This document shows positions 51,940 through 64,000 of a stretch of DNA of 64,000 nucleotides, piece after piece; position 1 is the stretch's first letter; each line of letters begins with the position of its first letter. The position numbers were made by a program, and so were the translations under genes. Below the pieces are notes generated by a model, which saw only the letters and a program-made list of their open reading frames with translations, had not been told where the DNA came from and ran no database searches. Source of the DNA: Albula goreensis (lineage: Eukaryota > Chordata > Actinopteri > Albuliformes > Albulidae); assembly GCA_022829145.1 (NCBI GenBank), contig CM040762.1, positions 23,740,436 to 23,804,435 of the forward strand. Reading direction: 5' to 3'.

Positions 51940-52415
51940 GTCATTCCTGGGGTCTGCGTGGGTTTCAGTCATTTCTGGGGTCTGCGTGGGCATCAGTCAT
52001 TCCTGGGGTCTGTGTGGATGTCAGTCACTCCTGGGGTCTGTGTTGGTGTCAGTCATTCCTGGGGTCTGTGTGGGTTTCAGTCATTTCTGGGGTCTGCGTG
52101 GGCATCAGTCATTCCTGGGGTCTGTGTGGATGTCAGTCACTCCTGGGGTCTGTGTTGGTGTCAGTCATTCCTGGGGTCTGTGTGGGCATCAGTCATTCAT
52201 GGGGTCTGTGTGGGTTTCAGTCATTCCTGGGGTCTGCGTGGGCATCAGTCATTCCTGGGGTCTGTGTGGATGTCAGTCACTCCTGGGGTCTGCGTTGGTG
52301 TCAGTCATTCCTGGGGTCTGTGTGGGCATCAGTCATTCCTGGGGTCTGCGTTGGTGTCAGTCATTCCTGGGGCCTGTGTAGGTGTGAGTCATTCCTGGGG
52401 TCTGCGTGGCTGTAG
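51940..52415. repeat. minisatellite, 28-bp unit, about 17 units
   Basis: Units of TCAGTCATTCCTGGGGTCTG followed by an eight-base variable end (CGTGGGCA, TGTGGATG, TGTTGGTG, TGTGGGTT). The four variants recur in the same order, so there is a higher-order repeat. Three overlapping long ORFs here are repeat-derived, since three 28-bp units are a multiple of three bases. Confidence 0.95.
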
Positions 52416-52713
52416 TAACCACCAGCTCTGTTCATGTTCTCTGTTGGAGGTGTGTGATTCACACTTGAATGCACAGAAACCACATGAGCAAACCCTGTAT
52501 CCCCTGTGACGTGGTTACTCCTACCATTAAATATAGACATGAGCTGGTCATTTATGAAGCTGTCCTGCTTTATTGGTCTCACCCTGTATCTGCTCAATGC
52601 TTGTATTGTAACATAATGTAATTCTTACCTGCCTAGCAGGCTATTGTCACTGCAGGCTATGTGTCAGCATTCTCAACTCAACAGGAAACTCAAACCATAT
52701 AAATGTGCAGCTC

Positions 52714-53096
52714 TGCAGTGTAGTGAACACAGCCCACATTAATGTGCTCTGTGCTTCTCTGAGTGTAGTGAACACAGCCCACATTTATGTGCTCTGTGCT
52801 TCTCTGAGTATAGTGAACACAGCCCACATTAATGTGCTCTGTGCTTCTCTGAGTGTAGTGAACACAGCCCACATTTATGTGCTCTGTGCTTCTCTGAGTG
52901 TAGTGAACACAGCCCACATTAATGTGCTCTGTGCTTCTCTGAGTGTAGTGAACACAGCCCACATTAATGTGCTCTGTGCTTCTCTGAGTGTAGTGAACAC
53001 AGCCCACATTAATGTGCTCTGTGCTTCTCTGAGTGTGGTGAACACAGCCCACATTAATGTGCTCTGTGCTTCTCTGAGTGTAGTGAACACAGTAGG
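52714..53096. repeat. minisatellite, 45-bp unit, about 8.5 units
   Basis: Units of TGTAGTGAACACAGCCCACA then TTAATGTGCTCTGTGCTTCT then CTGAG, more than 95 percent identical to one another by eye. The 45-bp period keeps frames open on both strands, producing spurious repeat proteins. Very uniform units suggest recent expansion or homogenisation. Confidence 0.95.
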
Positions 53097-53984
53097 TTTT
53101 ACAACCTGCACCACAAGTGCCTTAAAGGAGCTAGATTATGAAAGAAACTGACTGATGTTGTGCTTCTCAAAAGAAAAAAGCATCTTATGCAAACACATCC
53201 AAATTTCTGTCCAGCCTACAGTTTGTTTCTACCTCCCTTCAGAGGAGCTCTTCCTTGGTGATACATAGGTCAGCTATTTTATAACTCAGTACCGAGGCTT
53301 GTTCAAATAAATTCATGGTTTGCATTATAGAACTGAGGGCCAGATTAAATAGGGTGGAGATTCTGCAAATCATGCCAATTAAGTATTCCATCTAATTTAC
53401 TAAAACTTGCAGTAATTGCGACTCCCGTCTTTCAACAGGAATTTTTATTTCTCTTGAAAGCAGGAAATATTGTACTGATATTGAGTATAGTGCACACTCT
53501 GTAAAATGCATGTTAATAAGTTGATCTCTCTCCCACATAAAGCATCAGTCATCACAGCTAGGAGGAGACACAGAAAAGGAATAGCAAAATAAGAAAAGAG
53601 GTGTCCAAGAATTACACTTGTACGGTTAACTGAACAGCTAATAGTGACATGATACAGGTTACATGGTCACCGGATAATCGTATTACTGGAAAAACTTGAG
53701 CCACGCACCCAAAGCAAAACAAATAAACACAAATGTTGTTGCGAAAAACTGTGGTTCATGTCATGGCGGGTTTATTTTTAGGAATAGCTCTACCTACAGA
53801 AAGTAAGAGGGTGGAATAACTGGCATTTGTTTGCCATGTTTTAATAACCCTGTTTCAATCTGTGGTAATATTCTTTTCTTTGTTAGACCACCAGCTGTGT
53901 CTTTTGCATGAATAATGTAGGAAAGCTTTTTTCATGTCATTTACTTCAAATCTGGTGGTTTTGGGGCATCATAGAACAAAATCA

Positions 53985-54235
53985 CATCCCTGTGGTGTAG
54001 CTATGAGTCCTGCAATTAGGTGTTCGAATCCCAGCCACAGTATTACCAGCTATGGCCAGACAGCTGGTCCAGCCACACAGGGGAGAACAAGGTTAAGCTG
54101 GTTACAGTGCTCTGTTTCACTGCTCTGTGGCGCCCTCTCCTGGCAGGCCAGGCCCCTGCAAGTTTGTGACACGATCATACATCGACTTTGTGGTCCTCAA
54201 ACAGCACAGCTGTCTCATAGTAGTAAGTTGTAACT
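53985..54235 (+). repeat. SINE-like repeat with box-B-like sequence
   Basis: GTTCGAATCCC at 54022-54032 matches a pol III box B. Downstream, CGCCCTCTCCTGGCAGGCCA, CCCTGCAAGTTTGTGAC and GTCCTCAAACAGCACA have counterparts in order at 54780-54925. No clear box A or tail was seen. Confidence 0.45.
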
Positions 54236-54779
54236 TAGCAACATACTGACTGGTTGCCAAAGTAACATGACCTCACAAAACCAGTTGGAATAAATATGTA
54301 AACATAACCCATTTTTATAGCAATTTTTTTTTTGTTATAGTTGCTACATCTAGCTAGTTTGGTGGTTAAACTTCATACTAAAGAAGGAGTATTTATTGTT
54401 CTTTTAGCTAGCAAATAGTCAAGGCACTGGCAGGTTTACACAACAAACATGAGCTAAAATGTTCAGCACATAGCATTGGACTAGCTAGCACTGAAACCTG
54501 AGAAGCAAGATTTACATTAGCCAAGCTACTAAACTATTAGCCGGACCCGGGAAGCAAAAAAAGGATGCTGCAGCCAGCCCCAAAACAGAAGTTTTGTTCA
54601 CGGTAATTCCGTAGTTGTTCTTCGCAGCAGCTTTAATACTTCCTGTCTCTAATCACAATCATCACATCAGATTCTCAAGACAGATTGAATCTCAACGCCG
54701 TTTGAATCTTAGCCTTGTCATCACCAACCATAGGTAGTGGAGGTCTGTATTGGTGAGGCAACAATTGGCTCAGCCTTTC

Positions 54780-54925
54780 CAGGGATGTAGTCCAGTTTAA
54801 AGTTTGTTAGTTCATAGCTCTCTAGTGACCTCTCCTGGTCGGCTGGGTGCCTGCAGGTTCACAAACCCAACATATGCTGACTGCATAATCCTCAAACGGC
54901 ATAGGCAGCGTGTGATTGGTGTTGC
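54780..54925 (+). repeat. second, diverged copy of the SINE-like repeat
   Basis: GACCTCTCCTGGTCGGCTGG, GTGCCTGCAGGTTCACAAAC and ATCCTCAAACGGCATA align with the body of 53985-54235, but the box B part is missing. Confidence 0.45.
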
Positions 54926-57900
54926 GCCTACAGAGTGAAAAGATGCAAGGGCCAGTCATCATGCGAGTTGGAGGAATCATGTGCTTCAGCACCTTCCACC
55001 TGAGTCAGCGGGGCAGGTCGCTGCGCTGGGCTGAACAGTTCGGCCGTGTTCACGGTGGACGAAATTAGAAAAAATCCAAAAAATAAAAGGCATTTTTAAT
55101 TTTTTAAAAATTTTCTCTACCTTGACACCTGCACCCATCCAATCCCATCAGATCACTAATTTAGACCTGCACCAGCCCATACCCTATGTCCCAGGGGTTT
55201 TGGTCTACCTGTGAATCACAAGTCCTCCTGAGTAACAGCGAGAAAAAAACTCAGAGCGGGTCAAGTCATCCCTGGACTCATACAGCAAATGCTGAGCAGA
55301 GATTTATGAGATAGCGCTGCTTTGCAACTCCCAGCAGGTTGATAAGGCACTTACACTAAATGCACAGAGAGGCTCTTTGATAAGAACTTTAAGGGTAAAT
55401 AAATGCAGTTTAGATACTCTAAGCTGGTCTCTTCAAATGCTGCCTCTCTTTCACCGGATTATATTTAAGACTTTTGAGAATGCCTTGAGCTGTGTTTTCG
55501 CCTACCACATTCGGTGGCCTCCCTGTCTGGGCTGGCATCCCACCCGACCGTACTTTCAAGACGCAGGCTTAAGCTGCGGCACAATCACATTCACCCGGTT
55601 TTGCCTCCCTAACGTTACTCCAATGCTAGCGCTAGAACTACAGGCAGAGCTTTTGACCGCTCCTCTCTTCAACTCATCTTGAGCTCTTAAGGGAGATGAG
55701 TACAACCTCCTTCGGCTTTAAATACCACATCCCACCTGTACAGCTTCCAATGTCACAATTACACGGTGTTTGTGGTCCCGAAAAGGACACCGATCCCAGA
55801 CTTCACTTAGTACAAGAGGTATTTGAGTTCAGCATATCCAGCATTTCCAATTTGTCATTCTAGTTGATTTATCCATAGCAGTATGTAAAGTATAATATAC
55901 AAAAAGACTAGCCAAAAAGCAGACAGTATCTTAGTATCATAACCAGCAGTGTCATTATATAAACCCACAGCAACTTCACATGCTGTCGGTGAAACGAGAG
56001 CGGTCCACATCACAGTCTCAATATCTCATAGCCATTAGCAATCCACTTGTAGTGATGGACGGATTATCCTTTTTGCTCTAACGGGCCTATCTTCCCCCGG
56101 CCTGTAGGCCTGTGACCTGGGTCATCCCTGACTAACCAATGAGATTCCTAGGAATGTAGAAATGTATTTCTGGAACAGCTACAGAAACCTTCACAGGAGG
56201 GAGTATTCACAGTGCCCATCCACGTCTCCTTCCTGAAAATCTTATCCTGCCATTAACTCATAAACAAGCTCACTCATAAGTATGCTCTAAACAGTTGCTT
56301 TCTTTGGTTTGCCTTTAGCTGTGCATCTTTTCTCATATAGCCAGATTTTGATTGGCTACCTACAGCTGGGTATTTTTGAGGGCTGGTCATGGCTGAGTCA
56401 TGACTTCACCCACATCACCCAGGATGGTGTCCTGAAAAGGTGAGAGTTAAAAGGGGTAAAACCTCAGCTCTCATACGACCGTTACAGGGACACAGAAAAA
56501 ATTCGTTCAACTGTCTGTTTATGTTCTTTGTAAAAGGCCATGTCTCATTGATTGAGCTTCCCCAGGGTTTTATGCCTTTTATCACACGACATAAAAGTGT
56601 ACTCCAACGTGGTACAAGTGGAAATCGGTTTTCTAGGTAGCGATTTTCAGGGGGGCTCGCCAAGCATCTCAATACGTGTTAACTCAATACGTGCACAGAA
56701 TGCGCCTTGAAATTTTATCTCCGCACTCAGTCCAGTCATTCACCATATTAACACGTGCCAGGCATGTATTTTTGTATCCAAGTAAAAATGTGGGTTCGAT
56801 GATCTCTAAAGAATTCACAACTATTTAGACAGCTGGCTGGTTTATGCCCCCTTGAGTGAGAAATCCATTTCCTCTCTCATGTTTGGTGTGTGGGTCTCAA
56901 CGCAGATGTAAACTTGGTGCAAATAATGACAACAATGTCAGAACAGTATCTCTAACCAGAGTCTAACCAGGAGCACTCACTCATTCACTATGATGCATTT
57001 TTTTCAATATAGCGTCACGTACGTAGGACATTTAAAAGTTAAAAGCGGAGTTGCCCTGCTGTTATCCTGTGTCATCCTACCTGTTACCTCATACCTGTTA
57101 TCATACCTGTTATCTCTCAGCCCTGTTGCAAGGTATGGGGATGAAGGTCTACTTTGTCTTTATTATCGTTGTAGGCATACATGTGTGCCTTGTCTGGCCC
57201 TGCGATTGACTGGCATCCTCCCCGCCTTCGAAACAATGAATGCTGGGATGGGCTCCAGCAAATCAAGCTTAGATGAAGGGGGTATAAAAGATGTGTGGAT
57301 AGCAGTGCCACCTCAGCTGTGATCTCAATAGTTTCACTTTTATAGTAGTCTCACATTTACACTAATCTATGTTTGGCAGTAGTCTCTGTTAACATCATGC
57401 TGTGCGTTGGATTTTCTGGTTCCCATTGCAATGATAGAAGGGAGCCAGCTGGAGAAGAACAGCTGAAGACCTCTGGTGTTGAGTACTGTGGACGGTGACA
57501 CACAGGGGTTTAGGCTACACAGCAGTCCGACTGGTACCATGAAACACTGTAGATTTACATATGCTGTTATATCGTATATCGTCCAACAGTTGGATTATCA
57601 ACAGTGCTTTGCATTATTCCGTGAAGAATATGAGATGAAGAGCAACGATGGAGTCGAGTATATAATAGTGTAGTAAAGGGCGTCTTCACCTGCACCAGGA
57701 GCAACACAGATATTAATGCCTGGTAACAAAACATATCTGCTGCTGACTAAGATTAGCCATTCGATACCCAAGGACAGCTCCACTGTTAGTAGAAGTACAG
57801 TAATATACACAGTTCTCGCAGTGGATTGACTCATGACAATGTTAACAGTGTTCCTGTTACATAAAAATGAAACATTTTGGATAACGTAAGCAAACTCCCC

Positions 57901-58319
57901 GTCTTAAGCCTCGCTAGGTCTCTTCGCCTGATATCTCAGTTCCCTCTACTAACCAGGAGGTCACCCAGCATGGCAAAATGACTGCGCAGTGAATAAATGT
58001 TTCATATATCACTTCCATGTGACCATGTTCTCCAATGTTTCTATAAATACGACAAGCAAGCAGTGGTTCTATTATTAATGTGGCAGGCTTGCATGATCAA
58101 ACCGTTGTTTCTGATTTAACTCTATGGGGGTTGTTTACCAAGGATTACTGCAGTGGCAAGAGTGGATAATACAACTGAACAATATAAAAGCTGCACTTGA
58201 TTTGAGCGTATTCCTGTTACCGATTCATTATGAAACTCTGCTACCTTTAATGGTGTCCTCATTTCTCTCATCTGATCAAGGCGAACCCTGCATCTTTGCA
58301 GCAGGGCATGCAGACGATG

Positions 58320-58985
58320 GTGACCCGCTCGCCTCCTCTCACCCTGTCAGTGCCTCCGCTCTCCTCCCCTCATCCAGTCACCATCTATGTTCACCTCCTC
58401 TCATCCTGTCACCACCTCTGCTCTCCTCCCCTCATCCTGTCACCATCTCTGTTCACCTCCTCTCATCCTGTCATCGTCTCTTTTCACCTCCTCTCACCCT
58501 GTCACCACCTCCGGTCACCTCCCCTAATCCTGTCATCATCTCTGTTCACCTTCCCTCATCCAGTCACCATCTCTGTTCACCACCTCTCATCCTGTCACCA
58601 CCTCCGCTCACCTCCCCTAATCCAGTCACCATTTCTGTTCACCTCCTCTCACACTGTCACCATTTCTGTTCACTTCCCCTCATCCTGTCACCACCTCTGT
58701 TCACCTCCTCCCATCCTGTCACCATCGCTGTTCACCTCCTCTCATCCAGTCACCACCTCTGTTCACCTCCTCTCATCCTGTCACCACCTCCGCTCACCTC
58801 CCCTAATCCAGTCACCATCTGTGTTTACCTACTCTCATCCTGTCACCATATATGTTCACTTCCTCTTATCCTGTCACCACCTCCGCTCACCTCCCCTCAC
58901 CCTGTCACCATTTCTGTTCACCTCCTCTCACCCTGTCTCCATTTCTGTTCACCTCCCCTCATCCTGTCATCACCTCTGCAACTCT
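58320..58985. repeat. minisatellite, about 31-bp unit, about 21 units
   Basis: Units of CCTGTCACCATCTCTGTTCA then CCTCCTCTCAT, pyrimidine-rich on the plus strand. The 287- and 260-residue ORFs across it are repeat-derived (three units are 93 bases), not genes. Confidence 0.95.
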
Positions 58986-59757
58986 AATACAGAACATTTC
59001 AGGTACTTTTCCAGAAGCGTGTTTCCATACTGCTTGTCTTCTTTCACATGTACCATGCCTTTCTCAAACAGCTGCTGAGACATCACCACCACTTCTACCC
59101 TTAATGCACCGATCACAATGGCAGAAAGCTTGGTTTTTACAAAATGGAATGACTTTGTAGCTTTCTCATTGGACTTTTTTCAGAACAATACCTTTTAAAT
59201 ATTCAAAACCCAATTAGAATAATGATGTGATTGGTGGATTGTACCACAAGTGAATGAATTGCTGTATTGTTGACAGTGCACTGCGGGTGGTTAACTATTT
59301 AATGAATTAGCTTGGAACACCAACGTAGAGATTTAGGGAACAGTGGGCCTGTTGTAATAACCTTAATCCAATCAGTGTTAATACCATTCATTTAAGGCTG
59401 TACCTAATAATAAAATTTGATATATGATGTCACTCCTAAACTTTCTCCTCTCGGTTGGTGTTCAATCAATTCCAGTGCTGTAATAAGGCATTATCAAGCT
59501 ATGCCTTGTTGGCAGTTATATCTATTACTTGGTACTACTGGTACTACAACTTTCACAATTGGTTCTGAGGCGCTCTGGATTAATGAAATGAAGCCATTTG
59601 ATGAGGTACTTAAACAGAGTGGACAATATAGACTCATGAAACAATCAATGGGCTCTTATGGAAAGGTGTATTTTTGCACAGCGGATAAACCTCCATCTGT
59701 GCTGTTGGCAGTACACAGACTCTAAAATATAAAACCAAACGACATCTGTTTGCACAC

Positions 59758-59815
59758 CATTATATTATATTATATTATATTATATTATATTATATTATAT
59801 TATATTATATTATAT
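59758..59815. repeat. (TATAT)n pentanucleotide microsatellite
   Basis: About eleven perfect five-base repeats. Confidence 0.95.
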
Positions 59816-61018
59816 CTGGACATACAATATACAGAATATTTGTGTATTATAATGTGTAATATACAAATACATACTGTATATTTGCAAGCTTAGTTTATGA
59901 TTGATATGGATAAATTATATTAAACATTAAATTGTGCATTCATTCCATTTCAGATTTTGGATTTCGATTGGGCAGAATTCAAATTATCTCAGCAGTCAAG
60001 TGCAATGCCTGTAAGTATTAAAAAGTGTGCTGGTTTAATACAAGCATTTACATGCTGCAAATTGTCCTCTTCACAACAGAATTTGATCTGCTTGATCAAT
60101 TAGCGATAGAGAAAAACCATTTGCTTGTATTCATACAGTATTGACACAGTTTGAATACATTAGCATACAGTTACAGGCTAGCTATTGTCTTCCCTACAGC
60201 CATAGGAACACATGGGGCAGGTAAAATGAGCACTTTTCTAGGTGAATGACATAACACTCTCCTCTCAGGATATGTAACGTTAAGTACAAATTGCAGGAGG
60301 TAACTATGATATTTGATATTACATTGAGTCTATGCATCATTCAGTCATGATGTTATAGCTGTTGTTACCTTTCTTGAACATGATTTTAATGATGGTAGGA
60401 AGCTTCAGGTAAATTTGCAGCGTAACATCAAAATAAATGGCCGGACTGGGATAACACTGCTGGTTAAGCCGCCTCTGAGGCGCCTGACTCCCGAAAACTT
60501 TCCCATAATGCATTTACCTTAGTCAGGACAAAAGGTTTAAATTGTATGTAGCCAATGATATTTTAAACAGGCACGGCTAATCATTTTAAACTTCATGAAA
60601 ACAAGTTAAAACAGTCTTGTCTGTTTCAAATCTAGTAATTATTCCTAAAGAAGAAACAAACATTCCCACAATGCAACACTCTTAAAGCAACATATTACCT
60701 TTTCTAACCACTACTGATATCACTGTATACTACGGCTAGAGATATTGGAGATCAGTTCGATCACTTTGATGCACAGCTGTGTCAAATACAACAGGCTCCA
60801 GCATTTGGTGCATTTGGTAGTGGATGCAAATAAAAGCCCTTGAGATTATTACAAGTTTTAAGGTACTCACGTGCTCATAGACAAAGACATTAGTATTGAT
60901 CGTAATCTCAGAGTTTTGATGCAAATGTAAAAGCTGATCAGAGAGAAGAATTTTGATCAACCCCTTTCCCCTTTTGCCCTTGTAGTCATATCCCCCTCAT
61001 TTCTGTATGTTTGTGGGT

Positions 61019-61190
61019 CTGTGTGTGTGTGTGTGTGGTGTGTGTCTGTATGTTTGTGTGTCTGTGTGCCAGTCTGTGAGTGTGTGCGCCTGTATGTGTG
61101 TGTGTGTTTGTGTATTTTTGTGTGTGGGTCTGTGTGTGTGAGTGTTTATGTGTGTGTGTTTGTTTTGTGTTTCTGTGTGTGTGTCTGTGT
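61019..61190. repeat. interrupted (TG)n microsatellite
   Basis: TG-rich DNA with regular CTGTG interruptions; ORFs on both strands are repeat-derived. Confidence 0.9.
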
Positions 61191-63659
61191 AATAAGCATT
61201 AATGAAGTACACCTACAGTACAATCACATTCTTCAATAAACAGGTCTGTGAATGAAAACCTTTAGTTTTTATGTTTTTTTTATCAATTAACTAACTGTTC
61301 ATTAGTTTCACTCAATCAATGATGTAGCTTTTAATCCAATCCTTCAATTATGGCCAAAAACAAAACCCTACTAAACAGCAACAAACAAAAATAAGTAGGA
61401 GCTGAAAATTAAAATGAATAATATTTAAAACAGTATATGAGTAAAGAGAGTAGGAAATTGTCAGGAATTTCTCACTTCCAAAGAAAAGCTAGAACAACCA
61501 TTTAAAAAAATGAAGAAGAGGAAAAAGGTAATCTTAAGAAACAGCGCAAACAACAAATCTAGCCATGAGCCCTTCCAATACATGAAATATCAGTGGTTAA
61601 ATGACACATATCCAACCTCAGAGGAGTATTCTCATACTCTGAGGCCGAGCTGTGGAATCAAATGCTGACCAACCTCACATGGGCATGTCATAGTCAGAAA
61701 ACAGGTGGGATGAAAATGAAGGGGATGTGTCCACACCCTGTTCATTTTGCAGGTTCCCAGGAATGATCTAGCAATGGAAGTGTAATAGCTATATGGGGAC
61801 TTATTTTTTGATAGCATTTTGTTCAAGCATTTGGCATTTGGGGTCATCTGCTCTTTGGCATCATTTTGATAATTGATGGTTGACCGAAGCCGGATTCAGA
61901 GTTATGCAAAACAATACATTTAAGTCTAACCCCAGTGAAATGACATCATTATTTGTTGTTTTTGTTGCATGGATTTAGGCATCCCTCACCAAAAACATAA
62001 TTATTACAGATGCAGATGCAACACCCATGGAATTTATTCAGGTAGCTTTACAAGGAATGGAAAATGACACAGGTTGGCTTCCTATATGTTTACAACCTCT
62101 TCACATAGATGGACAAGCAAACCATGAAATTTAGTCTCTTACAGTAGCACCACAACTGAAGCCCCAAAATCCGCAGAACAAAATCAAATTGAACACTTTA
62201 AAAAACTTGCGCAAAGCACCTTGCACTGTTTTTTTTTAAATAAGCCCCTATATGTTCGACTGTTATAGCAAGGGGTATCATTTTTAGTGCACACCCAAGG
62301 TTTTGCTGTTCTTCAGGGGATTTTGAGGTATCGGAAATGAGGAGTTATTTTGCATGGTTGACAGGGATCAGTACCTTTCTTGGCTGTGAGCCATTGCACT
62401 GGATTCCTGCTAGGGAATACACATTTGTTTCACTATCATAACAGACATTGTATTACTTGTTTGAATCTGTTACTCTTGTATTCTGTACCACAATTTGCTT
62501 CATGATTAAAATGAAATTGCTCATACTGTATATGTCTACAAATTTCTGTGTATTTCGAGGTTCCCATTTTCTGTGTATTTCGTAGTTCCCATTTTTATTT
62601 AATCATTTAGTACATTTGGTTATGGATATTCCAAACAAATGCAACACCCATACGTTTATTCTCGCCAAAAATAAGAACAGAACGATCACACCGGCAAAGG
62701 GAACAGGAAGAACCAGGAACAGTGCACCTGGAGTGGGAGGCCGATTAGCTGCAGATCACTGGAACGATCCAGAGAAAATGTCATCCAAAAGCTGAAAAAT
62801 CTGATTGTTTGATGGCAATATGTTACCTATCTATTATTTTCACCTTTGACCTTTGTAAAGGATTTACAGGAGTGGAAAATAATTCCCAGAATTCAATGAT
62901 TCAACCCCTTTAGTCTGAGCTTGCCCAATTCCCAAAGTCTGAGTCTACCCTTGCTGATTAGTTGAATTTATCCAACAAGTGTTAGTCCTCTTTAGCTGTG
63001 CCAGGGTAATTATGTGACTAAACAGTGGGCAAACATAATGTATATAATCTAACTGCCATCCACAGCAATCTTTCCTACAGGAATTACAAAAAAGAAACAA
63101 GATGCAGCTCAGTTACAGGGGTGGAAAACAACAGCCTCTGAGAGTAGATGTGCTATGGCAGTCTATTTATGCTTTTATCCAACTTATTTTTGACATGAAG
63201 AAATCAGTTTTAAAATGTGATCATTTCTGATATCAAGAATTCAGTTTTAACTAGCAATAATGTGAAATATTGTAATAATATGAATTATTGATCATTTAAA
63301 AAAATGTTAAATAAATTTGTTTCATTGGGGAATTTTATTTTTGATATAAGTCATTTTATTTTAACTTGTAAAAAAAGATATTGAGAATTTAACACTAATT
63401 AGTTAAAATACAATTCTTCGTACCAATGACTATATTAATTAAGTTGAAAATGAAAATTTCTAGTTTGATTAAACTACAAATACACTTGTACTTTATGAAG
63501 CCAGGGATTAAGTAAATGTTTTGCTTTTGAAAGACAGACTTTTTGACAGACTTTCTGTTGACAGGGCTGAGCTGAGATTCACAGCAGGGCTGTAGTCAAT
63601 AGTGGTAAGGCAACAATCCCATGCCAAAGAACACTTACTGAGGAAGCAGACTGATAAAC

Positions 63660-63950
63660 CACCAATCACTGCAAAGGGCATACCCACTCTGCTAAGGACA
63701 CTCCCCTTCCGCTAATGGAACACCCCCTGCTGCTAAGGACACTCCCCCTTCCTCTAAAGGCAGTCCCCCTGCTGCTATTGCCACTCCCCCTTCTGATAAA
63801 GGCACTCCCTCTGTTGTTAAGGGCACTCCTCCTGCTTCTTTGGCCACCCCCTGCTGCTAAGGGCACTGCCCCTTCCACTAATGGCGCTCCTCCTGCTGCT
63901 AAGGACACTCCCCCTGCTGCTAAGGGCAGTCCCCCTCCTGCACTTATTAC
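63660..63950. repeat. minisatellite, about 21-24-bp unit
   Basis: About twelve units of the pattern CCCCCTGCTGCTAAGGGCAC-T with C/T-rich variation. Frames are open on both strands across it. The array ends about 50 bases before the right edge of the window. Confidence 0.85.
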
Positions 63951-64000
63951 ATGGTAATGGTAAACAAAGTTGTACTGATATGAAATATTTTAATAATGGA

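Larger units (their letters stand above)
53097..58319. other. intergenic or 5' intron DNA
   Basis: It contains two diverged SINE-like repeats (53985-54235 and 54780-54925). Otherwise I see no gene with supporting splice sites or recognisable protein motifs; ORFs such as 55377-55682, 56415-56672 and 56990-57322 match nothing I know. Confidence 0.55.
58990..63659. other. intergenic or 5' intron DNA
   Basis: AT-rich DNA. It holds a pentanucleotide array and a TG array (listed separately). A 17-base segment (TTACAGGAGTGGAAAAT at about 62867 and TTACAGGGGTGGAAAAC at about 63113) occurs twice in the same direction. The ORF at 59417-59725 matches no family I know. Confidence 0.55.

Noticed and set aside
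51926-52509. Three overlapping ORFs of 133-183 residues.
   Set aside because: They are created by the 28-bp array in all three frames and have no gene-like features.
52690-53151. Tandem array considered as a CRISPR-like array.
   Set aside because: The repeats abut without unique spacers, and this is a vertebrate genome.
58124-59078. Two long overlapping plus-strand ORFs (287 and 260 residues).
   Set aside because: They run through a 31-bp minisatellite whose triple period is 93 bases, which keeps frames open. The translation is a simple repeat with no domain.
59417-59725. A 102-residue plus-strand ORF outside repeats.
   Set aside because: Its composition is ordinary, but there is no recognised domain, splice context or neighbour support.

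Overview
The window looks like a ray-finned (probably teleost) fish genome. It has intron-containing vertebrate genes, very long (CA)n/(TG)n and (GA)n microsatellites, many minisatellites, Tc1-like, Tigger/pogo-like, piggyBac-like and L2-like transposon remains, and short repeats typical of fish. There is no prokaryotic or viral gene organisation and no CRISPR array.

One host gene can be read with confidence: the 5' half of a shank1 orthologue on the minus strand. Fourteen coding exons run from a start codon at 34966 down to 8990. All 13 junctions have GT donors and AG acceptors with matching phase, giving 690 complete codons. In order the protein has a lineage-specific acidic tract, the Shank/ProSAP N-terminal (SPN) domain, an ankyrin-repeat block, a Ser/Arg-rich linker, an SH3 domain, and the start of the segment leading to the PDZ domain. 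The PDZ, proline-rich and SAM exons are not seen and should lie beyond the left edge (before base 1). SHANK1 is a postsynaptic scaffold of excitatory synapses.

Layout. 1-8989 is an SH3-to-PDZ intron cut by the window edge, full of tandem repeats and one Tigger-like element. 8990-22792 holds thirteen coding exons with mostly short introns, which contain a 677-bp inverted-repeat element, a Tigger fragment and minisatellites. 22793-34498 is a large first coding intron with two decayed Tc1-like elements, a full-length Tigger-like element and a 78-bp palindromic miniature element. 34499-35017 is the first coding exon, with a short upstream ORF whose stop overlaps the main start. 35018-64000 is a 5' intron or intergenic DNA with two LINE fragments, a broken piggyBac-like transposase, a MER2-like element, SINE-like pieces and four large minisatellites. 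I recognise no second host gene there.

The best leads are: (1) the acidic tract and the overlapping uORF at the shank1 start; (2) Tigger-type elements that closely recall mammalian consensus sequences, one of them MER2-like; (3) a pair of dispersed repeats carrying a 55-bp minisatellite whose units contain a splice-donor-like motif; (4) an unusually dense set of minisatellites within and upstream of one synaptic gene. I found no convincing new molecular system, and I do not claim one.
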